From assembly GCA_021396245.1 (NCBI GenBank), contig WNYE01000079.1, positions 62,001 to 126,000 on the forward strand: a DNA stretch of 64,000 bases. Direction: 5' to 3'. The notes under the pieces were generated by a model, which was not told where the DNA came from, made no database searches, and saw only the letters and a program-made list of their open reading frames with translations. The DNA comes from Sporothrix humicola. Its lineage: Eukaryota > Ascomycota > Sordariomycetes > Ophiostomatales > Ophiostomataceae. This document shows, piece by piece, positions 34,119-43,455 of the stretch. Positions within the stretch are counted from its first letter, which is position 1, and each line of letters begins with the position of its first letter. The position numbers and the translations under genes are program-made.

Positions 34119-36450
34119 ATGGCGGCCTACGGCACTTCCCATCTGCAGTCGGTCTGCCGCGAGTGGGCCGATGTCCGTGCCGCGTGGACCCGGGGCAAGG
34201 CTGTCTCCGTGACGGGTGGCGACTTGACAATCGCTGACGTCGTGGCCGTTTCACTGTGAGCTTCACTTGTCCCTCTCGCCTCAATCTCGAGTTGACCCAA
34301 AAACTGATCTTACTTTCCCCAGACACGGCATCTCGGCCCAGTTGACTGATGATGAAAGCGTCCGTGGTCGCATGGCTGCCAGTGTCGACTTTCTTGCGTC
34401 CAAACTTGCTGATGGCAGAGTCATCTATGGCGTTAATACCGGATTTGGTGGCAGTGCCGATACGCGCACCCAAGACTTTCATCGGCTGCAGTCGGCCCTT
34501 GTGCAGCACCTGAACGTCGGCATCCTGCTGCCATCAGACAAGGGCCAGGCCACATCCACGGCTCCCGGTGCCGGAGCAGCCGATGTCGACCTTCTTCTCC
34601 GCAGCCATGCATTGCCTCCAGCCATTGTTCGTGCTATGATGCTCGTTCGAAGCAACTCGTTGGCTCGTGGACACTCGGCTGTGCGCATAGAGGTTGTCGA
34701 GTCTCTGCTTCAACTGCTGACGGCCAACATGACGCCTGTCGTGCCCCTTCGTGGCAGTATCTCGGCGTCGGGCGACCTGTCACCTTTATCATATGTCGCT
34801 GGCATTCTTGAGGGAAACCCGGGAATCTTTGTGCGATGCCAGACGAAGGATTTACAGGAAGCTCAAGGTGATGAGGCTGGCAAGCCTCCGGCTAGTCCTC
34901 CGGTGTATCTCTCTGCTGACAGGGCACTCCATGCCGCTAATCTCACCCCTACTCGTCTTCAGGCCAAAGAAGGTCTTGGAATTACCAACGGAACGGCTCC
35001 CAGTGCTGCTGCTGCATCCCTGGCAGTCCACACGGCCAACCAGCTGGCAGTTTGGGCGCAGCTTTTGACAGCAATGGGCACCGAGGCATTGTCGGGCACG
35101 GCCAACAACTACGATCCATTCATCTCCAGCGTTCGCCCGCATCGTGGACAGGGCGAAGCTGCCGCTACAATACGCAGATTCTTGCAGGGCTCGGTACTGT
35201 CTCCTGGCAAGACGGAGCCTGCTCGGATCGGCCTGGCCCAGGATCGCTATGCCCTCCGTACCGCACCACAGTGGATCGGCCCTCAGCTCGAGGACCTGGC
35301 ACTCGCCAAGCTGCAAGTGACGACTGAGCTTAATGCGACGACGGACAACCCGCTAATCGATGCTGGATCCGACGGCGACCCGTCTAGCGGTTTTGTCCAC
35401 CATGGCGGCAACTTCCAAGCAATGGCCGTCACATCCGCCATGGAGAAGACGCTCACAGCCTTGCAAAATCTTGGTCGTCTGCTTTACGCCCAGAGCGCCG
35501 AGCTCATTGACAATGCTCGCAACCGTGGTCTGCCGCCCAACTTAAGCCCAGACGATCCCAGCACATCGTTCCTCTGCAAAGGGTTCGACGTCAACATGGC
35601 CGCCTACCAAGCCGAGCTGGCCTTCCTTGCACGTCCCGTGAGTAGCCATGTCCAGGTGGCGGAAATGACCAACCAGTCCGTCAACTCGATGGCACTTGTG
35701 GCTGCTCGGTATGCGCTCGAAGCCGGCGAAGTGCTTGGTCTCATGGTGGCCACCTACATCTACGTGTTGTGCCAGGCCCTAGACCTGCGCTGCATCCAGC
35801 AAGAGTTCCGCAAGGCTGCCATCACACAGTTGGCCAAGACCATAGAGGCCCAGTTTGTCTCGGTGCCGCACGATCGAGCCCAGCTGTCAGATATGGTCGA
35901 CAGCGTGGTGCCTCAGATTCTCAACCGCTGGGATGAGCTAGCGCACCTTGATCTGAAGGAGCGCGGCAAGACGACTGCCCGTGACACCCTGGGTGTTATT
36001 CTTGATGCTTTCTCGTCTTTCCCCTCCGTTTTCTCTGACCTCTCCAAAATGCTCGACTTTCAGATATATGTCTCGTCGATTTTAGTCGACCTTTACGCCG
36101 AGACCCGGGAGCGCTTTTTTAATGAGCCCGCCCGCGCCAGCACCTACCTCAGTCCTGCATCCCGTGTCGTCTACGAGTACGTGCGTCTCGAGCTTAACAT
36201 CCCGTTCCATCGCGGTATCGATGACCATCCGACTTTGGTGACCGAGAAACAAGCTGCCGCTAACGGCCACGCAAATGGAAACGCAAATGGCCATGCAAAC
36301 GGTGCTGCTAAAGGTGGCAAGGACTTGGACAGAACGCGGACCCTCGGTACCCTAGCGAGCGAAATCTATGTGGCTGTCCGTGATGGTCGCCTCTTTGACA
36401 AGGTGGTTGCGTTTTGCGAGGAATCCAAGGTGTGGACCGATGCCGAGTAA
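34119..36450 (+). CDS. phenylalanine/tyrosine ammonia-lyase (MIO enzyme)
   Basis: Two exons, 34119..34255 and 34323..36450, with a 67-nt intron (GTGAGC donor, TTCCCCAG acceptor), giving 754 residues. The enzyme deaminates an aromatic amino acid to a cinnamate-type acid, entering fungal phenylpropanoid/benzoate catabolism. It is cytosolic and tetrameric in the family. Visible: catalytic Tyr81 in YGVNTGFGG, the MIO-forming Ala194-Ser195-Gly196 in ISASGDLSP, Asn268 in ITNGT, AQDRYALR (Gln353, Tyr355, Arg358), and Asn387 in TTDNP. Length matches fungal PALs (about 700-750) rather than bacterial histidine lyases (about 510). The substrate-selecting pair is His108-Leu109 (LVQHLNVG); fungal PALs usually have His-Gln and plant PALs Phe-Leu, while His-Leu is known from bacterial tyrosine ammonia-lyase. 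A Asn-Gly-His-Ala repeat (genomic about 36258-36312) interrupts the C-terminal region. A poly(A) signal candidate lies 204 bp downstream. Family call is firm; substrate preference is open. Confidence 0.93.
34256..34322 (+). other. spliceosomal intron in the ammonia-lyase gene
   Basis: GTGAGC donor and TTTCCCCAG acceptor flank 67 nt with CTGAT as likely branch site. Splicing joins VVAVSL to HGISAQL, which restores the conserved N-terminal strand of the lyase family. Reading through the donor gives an immediate TGA in frame. Confidence 0.92.
36258..36312 (+). repeat. Asn-Gly-His-Ala coding repeat in the ammonia-lyase
   Basis: Degenerate hexa- and nonanucleotide units encode alternating NGHA and NGNA. 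The segment sits in a surface loop region of the C-terminal part and is not part of the lyase core, so it is probably a neutral, disordered insertion. Confidence 0.8.
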
Positions 36451-37023
36451 ATATCATCCGTCTTGTACGTATGTGGGCATGTGTTGTATTATTGCTCGAG
36501 GTCGTTGTACTTATACGTTTAACAGAATCTGGCTGTGACGCTTCACACATGACTCATTTGACGGCAGTCTCCACTCATCATGTAGTGTCACGGTATAGCC
36601 AGCAAGAAGAGGCTGGTAATATCGACATGACTGGCACTATGCCCAAAGCTTAAAATAAAGTAAGAATGAATTAAACAAAGAAACTATCAGGGGTATACTT
36701 TGGTTAATGGTTTGTTAGGACCTCAACCATTTAAGGAGTAGTCAAATCTCGGATTAAAATGGGTATATGAATAGAAAGAAACGCTCTGTTTAAATGCATC
36801 CTGCAACGCCAGAACAGAGCCATGATTCTGTGTATATGTCTTCTAACAGACAGGACAAAGCGCATGCGTGCTGTTGCTGGTAAAGTCGGTCTTTGAATAC
36901 CAATAACACACGTATCTTGAGGAAGGAGAGAACACCTACCCTTCAACAAGATCTAGGCTCTATGCGCCTGGCTGAGAGCCTCTGCTTGTAATACGGTCTC
37001 TGCACACTCTACACCCCAACTAC
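36451..37023. other. 3' region of the ammonia-lyase and of the convergent orphan gene
   Basis: These 573 bp separate two converging genes. AT content rises away from the lyase stop. A poly(A) signal candidate is at 36654-36659. No further gene is seen. Confidence 0.6.
36654..36659 (+). terminator. poly(A) signal candidate AATAAA for the ammonia-lyase
   Basis: An exact AATAAA lies 204 bp after the stop codon, in AT-rich sequence and at a typical fungal 3' UTR distance. Confidence 0.5.
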
Positions 37024-37689
37024 CTATTCGTTCAAGAGCTGCACCTCCAGAGTCTGCCTCAAGGGTGTCTGCTCTGGTGTTTTCTGTCCTGGTTTTGTCT
37101 GGACTGGTGTTGTCTGGTCTGGCGTCGTCTGCTCTTGTGCTGCTTGGAGACTTGCCCTTTGCTGCTCCAGCATCCGCTTTTGCCGTTCCCGATTTTTGAT
37201 AAACAGAAAACGTCTGTGGTGAAAGACCATTTCCTTGCCCACGATTTTTCCAAACTTCCTTTTCCTGGTATCGTATCTTGGCTGTCTAATGAGGGCCAGT
37301 TTCTTAGAGAGCAGATCACACTTGAATCGGTCCCTGAGGGGAGAGTCCATGAGGTCTAGCTCGACTGTGAGATTGTAGAACTTGCGGATATAGTGGTAGG
37401 GCGAGACGAAGTGTCTTGGGTCCATCTGGCAAAGTTTATGCGTGACTCGGATCGACTGGCCAACTTTTTCGGGCTGCTGTGGGTGTTTTTGTTTTCTAAT
37501 AGCCCGTTGCCACTTGACATAGTTTTCGAGTGCTCGGCTAGAGGCCGTGGCCGGGTTTAAAGGCTCGCACGGCGGCACAGGTGGAAGCTGGCGCCCAGTG
37601 ACGATAGAGATGATGGGAGCTGGATCAGAGCGACTTGGAGCCCCGTTTTGGGCTGTCGCCTCGTTAGGAGGCGTTGAGTCTTGAGACAT
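37024..37689 (-). CDS. hypothetical basic protein, unrecognised
   Basis: Single exon, 221 residues. I do not recognise the family. Residues 1-60 are Pro/Ser/Ala-rich. Residues about 65-175 form a compact, basic, probably folded segment with aromatic residues (KLCQMDPRHFVSPYHYIRKF, MVFHHRRFLFIKNRERQKR). A short Gln-rich helix follows, then a tail of degenerate Gln-Thr-Pro hexapeptides (QTTPDQTTPVQTKPGQ) before the C-terminus. There is no signal peptide or membrane segment. GC is lower than in neighbouring genes and the gene is bordered by an AT-rich block, as is common for lineage-specific fungal genes. The frame is intact and its composition is unlike the random frames in the spacers, which argues for a real gene. 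The basic centre could bind nucleic acid, but this is speculation. Confidence 0.6.
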   Translation of the reverse strand: MSQDSTPPNEATAQNGAPSRSDPAPIISIVTGRQLPPVPPCEPLNPATASSRALENYVKWQRAIRKQKHPQQPEKVGQSIRVTHKLCQMDPRHFVSPYHYIRKFYNLTVELDLMDSPLRDRFKCDLLSKKLALIRQPRYDTRKRKFGKIVGKEMVFHHRRFLFIKNRERQKRMLEQQRASLQAAQEQTTPDQTTPVQTKPGQKTPEQTPLRQTLEVQLLNE

Positions 37690-39425
37690 GTTGTGTTATT
37701 TGAAAGGTATAGCCGGGTTGTTGCTGGCTTAGAATCGAAAGCTGGAAAAGTAGAGTGTTTTTGGTGAGAATAAGAATGGAAGATGGCGAAAAGGCGTTAG
37801 GAAGAAAGTGAAGATAGGATGGAAAAGAAGAAGGAGGAAAGAGAATGAAGATTGAACGGGAGAGTAGAGGGAGCAGTATTTGTATGATCTGGAAGGAGAA
37901 AAAAAATTTCTTGCTAGTATTTTAAGAGAGCTGGCATGGCTGAGTATGTCCGCCCTTTGTATTTTGAAGCCAAAAAAATATGCACAAGTACATCACGATG
38001 TATCATGTATTATGTATGGTGTCTTTTTCTTTGAGAGACATTAAGGTGCTCACATCGAATAGCCTTCCGAGCCTTAAGCGCACAGAAGCGGCTCGAAAAA
38101 ATTGTTTAATAGCCTGTTAAATAGCTTCCAGCAGAGAATTCACAAGCGTGGACAATATGTAAGGCCTTGAAAGTGTCACATGGTGAATGGGAAGTGAAGA
38201 GCAAATGAAGAGTAATCGAAGGGATCGTGAAAGGCCGGGCCCAGTCTAAACTTAGTATTGTAGGATATGTATGCCTGGTTCTATTCCATTAAGCAGTCCC
38301 GTAATTTATAACCTTGTATTCGTTCCGTATCTATGATCCTGTGTTCTTGCTTTTTGAATTTGTTTCTCTTAATTCTTATAAATTTTCTTTTGCTCAAATG
38401 CAAGGGCCCTTAGAGTCAAATTCGATATAAAGTATATTGTAACATAAACAAAGTTACTAAAAGCACTATATTCCCTTCACAGCGTAGAATACATAGCAGA
38501 AAACTATAGTTCGCGATAAATTTTACGTTTTTCCATATCTAAAAATATTTTTCAGAATTTACAAACGATTTGTTTGGCAGATATCGAAAAAATTCAAAGG
38601 CACCCTTTTTTCTTGATACATTCACATGAAGCTCCACTTCGGTGTAAGTCGTCGATGACTAAAATAACGTGACCTGGTCTGCTTTCTTAGCCTGTGGTGA
38701 TAATAATTTGCACGCCAGAGGATAGCGCCCACGGGCTTGGGGGTGGCCGTGCCCCGCTTTATTGAATAAAATAAGCGTCGGTTTAGTGCTATGGAACGGG
38801 TGGCAGGTGCAACTAGCCCTGTGACTTCATCGGTTGACCTGCCCTCGCTGCCAGAGGAAGACACTGCGTGAGTGAAGGCGGCAAAAGAGGGGTGGCGTCA
38901 GCGTGGGGCCTACTCTTGCCTTGTAGCTGGGATTAGACTGGCGCAATTGGGCTCTTTCGCCGGCTGTCCGCCTCCCCCGCGTCACTCGAAAGGAAGGAAC
39001 GAGAGAGGAGAGCAAAGAGAGGAGGGTGTGTAGTGATGACCTTTGGGCCTGGCCTGGACCCAGCTCTTTCCCGTTTCCTGCCTATTCCATTGTCTTTTTG
39101 CTGCATCCATTTCGCCATCGTGCACTGCGCAAACTCTCCCTTCTTTTCTGCCAAACGATTCCATTCGTTTCTCGTTTTCCATCCATACATTTTTCTTTTG
39201 TCAACGCTCAAGTGTTCCTGTCTCTCTCTTTCCCACCTCCCCTGCTTCTCCACTTCCTTATCAACTTGTCGACCCACCCCAAGGCTTGACAGCAGACAAG
39301 GGAGGTTCGAAGCCCAAATCGAACGTCGAAAAGACGACAGCGAAACAAAACGAAAAGATACAAAACAACACCATAAACCAACAAAATCCAGCGCCGTCGC
39401 GCCAGCACACACACAACTGCCCAGC
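37690..39425. other. spacer with AT-rich block
   Basis: About 37900-38620 is markedly AT-rich, with repeated TTTAATAG/TTAAATAG words and few CpG. About 38870-39420 becomes C/T-rich and is the probable promoter and leader of the Atg33-like gene. No gene is supported. The AT block may be a decayed repeat, possibly altered by repeat-induced point mutation, but no recognisable transposon reading frame or terminal repeat remains. Confidence 0.5.
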
Positions 39426-40253
39426 ATGTCGTTCCGCGGCGTGACCGTCCTCAAGTTTGTCGGGACGGTGTCCCTCGGTCTTTTGACGGTAAGATAGCAC
39501 AAGCCAAGACGGGCGTGAATCATCGTCATCGTCATGATCATCGTCGTCCTTTGACACCCCTTGCGCGGGTTGCTAACATCCCAGGGCCTCTCCTACTCCC
39601 TGTCGACCGTCACCGTCCCGACCCTCCTCACGCTGCCGTCTGCCCGCACGGCCGCCAATGCCTTCCGCAGCCTGAGCGACGCCGCCTCGTCGCAGCTCCG
39701 CACGCTCTCGGGTGTCTCTAGCTCGGCTTTCCTGCTCGCTTACTTCCTGTCGCCGCGCCATGTGCGCCACCCGTACCTGCTGTACACGTCGCTGCTCGTG
39801 ATCAGCGGCCGCTTCATCACTTCGGATGCTCTGGCTCCGTACCTGTTCTCGTCGTCGTCTTCTTCGTCGGGCTCGTCGTCGGATCCGTTTGCGCCGTCGT
39901 CGCCTCGCCGCTCCGCCTCGGGTACGTCTGCCTCTGCCTCGCATGCCCACATGGAGGCCAGCTACGAGGTCCTGGGCTCGGCCACGGCCGGCTCAGTCTC
40001 GGGCGGCTCCGTTTCGGACTCGCATAGCGACGGCGGTGCTGGCGACGACGCTGATGTCGCTTCCGGTGGTGCCGGTGGAAACAACGGTGGCATCAACGGC
40101 GAAGAGGTGCGCGCGTCTATCGAGTCGTTCCTAAAGCGGCAGATTGTGCGCACGGTGTCGACTGGTCTTGCCTTTGGCATGGCCATTGTCGGCCTTTGGG
40201 GCGATGGCTTCAGCAGCGCCCCCGCCTGGCAGGAGACTTTCGTCGTGGTGTAA
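39426..40253 (+). CDS. ATG33: Atg33/Scm4-like mitochondrial outer-membrane protein
   Basis: Two exons, 39426..39488 and 39585..40253, with a 96-nt intron (ACG|GTAAGA, TGCTAACATC branch, CCCAG acceptor), giving 243 residues. The splice joins VSLGLLT to GLSYSLSTVT in phase 0. The N-terminal helix (VTVLKFVGTVSLGLLTGLSY) and the following TIPTLL-like stretch (TVTVPTLLTLPSARTAA) match the Scm4/Atg33 family. In yeast, Atg33 (197 residues) is a mitochondrial outer-membrane protein that promotes mitophagy. I see hydrophobic segments near residues 5-25, SAFLLAYFLSPR, YLLYTSLLVISGRF and a last one (VSTGLAFGMAIVGLWG). A Ser/Gly/Asp/Glu-rich loop of about 100 residues precedes the final helix and explains the extra length over yeast. 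A poly(A) candidate lies 273 bp downstream. Family assignment is likely; a mitophagy role in this organism is inferred. Confidence 0.75.
39489..39584 (+). other. spliceosomal intron in the Atg33-like gene
   Basis: GTAAGA donor, TGCTAACATC branch and CCCAG acceptor. Without splicing the first exon stops after two further codons. Confidence 0.92.
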
Positions 40254-40738
40254 GGGAGGGTTTCTTTGACTCATAAGTACTGGAGTTGCATCTTTCTTTT
40301 GATTTTTATGCCATTTGAATTTTTTGTGACCTCACACCATGTGGGTTCGCATGGCGGACCTTTGTTTTACATTTACTGTCTCCCATCTCATTTCATTCTG
40401 TACTTTTCAATATTCTACTTATCACTGGGCGTTGAATCTGGGGCATCTATCACACAAACACATCTTTAGTCAAGGGGGAGAAGTGGCATTCTCCTTTGTG
40501 CAAACTGTTTCTAAATCATCAATGTAATAAAATACGAACATATTCATATATAACGTGTTGCCTTTCAATGTAAAGTGAATGTTCACGACTTGGCATTGGT
40601 CCCTCACATGTTTGATGCTTGATTGGTATATTCATAAATACAGATTGTGTGAAATAAGACTGTTTTTTTTGTGTCCCCTTGCCGTGGCGCTCTCTTTCAA
40701 CTTGCTTTCCAACTATGAACTCTCCCAAAATGTCTCTC
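40254..40738. other. convergent 3' region between the Atg33-like and Tma20-like genes
   Basis: These 485 bp separate two converging stop codons. The sequence is AT-rich, with a poly(A) candidate at 40526-40531 for the plus-strand gene. No gene is seen. Confidence 0.6.
40526..40531 (+). terminator. poly(A) signal candidate AATAAA for the Atg33-like gene
   Basis: An exact AATAAA lies 273 bp after the stop codon and roughly midway in the convergent spacer. Confidence 0.45.
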
Positions 40739-41396
40739 TCAATCCAGAGGTAGCCGCCACAGGCCGTCGCCCAGATAATGCGCATCCTCCACCACAGGGC
40801 CCTTGCCCTTGTCCTTGACCTCCTTGGTGTCGGCCACCAGCAGGCCGACAGCACACGCCTCCTCCTTGCCCTCGGCCATGATCACCACGGGCTCGCCCTT
40901 GCTGAGCTCCCGGCTCCAGTGGCCGTCTGCGCTGACCTGTTCCGGCTCAATGTTGTGCGGCTGCGGCAGCCGGCCGCCAGGGCTCGTCAGGCCGGGGGCC
41001 ATGAGTGTAGCGCCGCCGAGAACATAGCGGATGGCGCCACGATCTATACGGATACTCGGGAACGCCTGGGGGAACCGGTGGACGAGGCGGAGGTGGGGCA
41101 GCAGGGGAATGTCGCTGCCGGGCTTGCCAGACTCGAAGAAGAGGGGTTCGGACTCGAGGACGTAGAGGACCGCGCGGTCGGGCAGCTTGATGGACTGCAG
41201 CGAGGCCTTCTTGGGAAGGATCTCGTCGGCGTAGGGCGTGAGGAGGGGATAGCTGGAGAGCAGCGACTGGCGGAGCGACCGTTGAACGGACGACTTGAGT
41301 TTTTGCCGCGGTGCGGACGGGAGGCTGCAAGTGGTTAGTAGGACATGGCAGAGAATGAGGGTCGGTCCGCCAGTTAACATACTCTTTTTTGAACAT
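40739..41396 (-). CDS. TMA20: translation machinery-associated protein Tma20 / MCT-1 homologue
   Basis: Two exons, complement(41383..41396) and complement(40739..41324), with a 58-nt intron (GA|GTATGT donor, CCTACTAACC branch, TTGCAG acceptor), giving 199 residues. The first exon is only 14 nt and encodes MFKK plus two bases of an Asp codon, the start typical of the family. The N-terminal MCT1-type domain (RQSLLSSYPLLTPYADEILP) is followed by a PUA domain (IRYVLGGATLMAPGLTSPGG, GEPVVIMAEGKEEACAVGLL). Tma20 with Tma22 (DENR) binds the 40S subunit and recycles or re-initiates ribosomes in the cytosol. Length is slightly above the yeast protein (181) because of a Lys/Asp/Gly insert near the C-terminus (KEVKDKGKGPVVED). 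The assignment is firm. The short first exon would be missed by simple ORF calling. Confidence 0.92.
41325..41382 (-). other. spliceosomal intron in the Tma20 gene
   Basis: GTATGT donor, CTACTAACC branch and TTGCAG acceptor; 58 nt, among the shortest in the window. It follows a 14-nt coding exon. Confidence 0.92.
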
Positions 41397-42037
41397 TGTG
41401 TTGGCTTGGGGTGGGCGTAGAAACAGTGACAAGACGAAAGGGTTCGAAAGAGTCGAGTCGAGGACAGGACCAGACGATGCTGAAGACGTGCCCCGCCACT
41501 GAAAAATCGAGAGCACGAGGCACGCGTCAGGTTGTGGGACAGCACCGGAGCACCCACTTGCACCAAAAACAGCCTTTATCGATTGCCGCGGGGTAGTTTT
41601 GTTAGGGGGATTCCCAGCCCGTCTCCACCCGCAAACAGCAAGCCTTCCGGCCTGACCACCCCTGCCGCATTTGATCGCCCCATTCATTTTGAGTGGACGC
41701 AGCCGCCTACAAAAACACGCTAAAAGTGCGATGATGTGCATGGGCCACGATCGATTACAGCGATTACAGGGCTTCACAAATCTTAAAACTTGGATTCCAA
41801 CATGGGCTGGCAAGTTGTGACACATTGACTCCAGATCCGATGCAGGTATTGTAAAAGTAGATAAACTGGCTTGTGGTATTTCTATCGTAACATATGCAGA
41901 GGTGTTTCGCTCTTTTTCAAGTAGCAATTGCCAGCTAGCGATGCTTCGCTCAGGAACAATAATGCCCTTCTTCGTCCATTCAAAGCAATGATGCACCGGT
42001 CGGCATAACAGTCTCTGTTTTCCTATCACATATCTGC
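41397..42037. other. upstream region of the Tma20-like gene
   Basis: This 641-bp spacer lies between the Tma20 start and the stop of the I78-type inhibitor, which is on the same strand. A minus-strand frame stays open across it, but it runs through the Tma20 exons out of frame and has no domain. No separate gene is called. Confidence 0.6.
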
Positions 42038-42353
42038 TTAACCGTGGTGCACCTTGGCCACGGTGCCGTCCTCATTCAAGGACACATTGAGCCGTCCAGG
42101 AGCGTGTTCAGCTGTCACTGTCTGGCCGTAGGGAATCACCCGCGCGTTCTCGGGGAGGTCCTTCTTGGAGAATGCCTGCAGTTGTCAGCTGTGTGTTTCT
42201 ACTCGGGAAACACGCATCCTAATATCGATTATAACTCACCGTCTCGCTCGAGGCACCGTCTGTCAGAGTCTTGCCCATGAGCTTCGTCATCCACTCCTGA
42301 GTCTTGCCGTCGCCGAGATTGTCGGCAGTAACACCAGGGACGATGAGAGGCAT
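42038..42353 (-). CDS. peptidase inhibitor I78-family protein
   Basis: Two exons, complement(42240..42353) and complement(42038..42175), separated by a 64-nt intron (ACG|GTGAGT, GCTGAC branch, CTGCAG acceptor), giving only 83 residues. The start context is CACAATGCC. The C-terminal half reads LPENARVIPYGQTVTAEHAP followed by GRLNVSLNEDGTVAKVHHG, which matches the I78 pattern: an Arg-Val-Pro-Gly-like core, then RLN and a terminal Gly. I78 proteins are small serine-protease inhibitors of the potato-inhibitor-like fold. This one has no cysteine and no signal peptide, so it would act inside the cell, perhaps on vacuolar or cytosolic proteases. Members often have a Cys before the terminal Gly; here it is His. 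The family call is good. The target is unknown. Confidence 0.82.
42176..42239 (-). other. spliceosomal intron in the I78-type gene
   Basis: GTGAGT donor, GCTGAC branch and CTGCAG acceptor; removal of 64 nt joins SSET to AFSKKDLPENARV in phase 0. Confidence 0.88.
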
Positions 42354-43455
42354 TGTGACGGATTGGTTGGTTGGTTATTGTTGGAGAGTAGTATGGCAAA
42401 GTGGCCGTGATGTGAATGAAGTCACGATTTGAATTGGAATTGGGAAAACAAAGGAAGCAGTGAAAGACAAGAGGGGAAAGTCGGCAGGTGCTTTTATGTC
42501 GGACAGTCGGTGCTAGCGATTGGCACCTGCCTGGTCAACTGGGGATGATGACGTCGCTATGAGCCAGGCTCGCCAGGGAAGGAACAGCGCCGCGACGCAT
42601 GCACTTTAGCATTATGACTAAGCCTTGCCAAAACGGGAAGTTGCAAACACCAGCCAAGGCAAACATCACATCGAAAATCGAGAAAAAAAACGTGGATGGT
42701 TCTGAACAAACTATTTGTATTTATACGAGCATTTCGTGTTACATTGGTATCAAACTAAAATCTTGAGGTTTTACATCATCAAATTATTATTACTTTGCTT
42801 GGCATATGACTGTCCTAATGGTGGTAAACTAGATCAAAAGTCCTCTCCAAAGACAACCTGGGCGTATAAGGCTGAGAACAAAAGGGTATAAGAGGGCTGC
42901 TGATGCAAGAAAGCAAATGGCCAAATGCAGAACAACAACAAGGATGAAACATAGCGGACAGGCAAATAAGCAAACGACAGAAAAGAAGGGAGTTGATGTA
43001 GCTGGCAAACAGGAATAAAATGCAGCGGAGTTTCTGACATCTGGAACCAGTCCAAATGACAAGGCATCCCCGTTTCCAACTAGAAGAACCAAAATTATAA
43101 ACAAGCTGATATCGAACAACAGGGTAAAAAAAAAGTCAAACTGATATATCCAAAACAAACCCACACATAACATGCCCCTTGACCATAAAATTTTCATACA
43201 AACATTACAAAATCCAGAAAAGCTCGCTGTGCGATAACCATCGTAAAAAAAAAACATGAGACGCTATCCAAACATAAACCAAGAAATCGCTGCAGAGCCA
43301 GAAAAACAAAGAGTGAGGGGAGAGATAGGGGCCCAGTAATAAAACAAGAGGAGAAGAGAAGAGGGAAGAAAGTAAGCGGAGAAGGGTGATGAGAGGAGGG
43401 AAGTGAGGAGAGAAGAGAGAAGAAAGAAGAGAGAAGGGAGGAGGAGAGAAGAAGA
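42354..43455. other. spacer between the I78-type gene and the giant repeat-protein gene
   Basis: This 1.1-kb stretch holds the upstream region of the inhibitor gene and the 3' region of the repeat-protein gene. About 43300-43455 is almost purely purine on the plus strand, so the transcript of the giant gene would have a long CU-rich 3' UTR. The open frames here are Phe/Leu/Ser-rich and not called. Confidence 0.55.
43300..43455 (-). repeat. purine-rich tract, CU-rich on the transcript strand, after the giant gene
   Basis: GAG, GAA and AAG words dominate right up to the stop codon of the giant gene. The arrangement mirrors the tract after the ankyrin gene. Confidence 0.65.

Noticed and set aside
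38622..38864. 80-codon minus-strand frame, Arg-rich
   Set aside because: Considered as a transposon remnant; no matching motif and no terminal repeats.
40947..42029. 360-codon minus-strand frame
   Set aside because: It runs through the Tma20 intron and then reads the Tma20 exon out of frame. The Tma20 model with canonical splice signals explains the same DNA.
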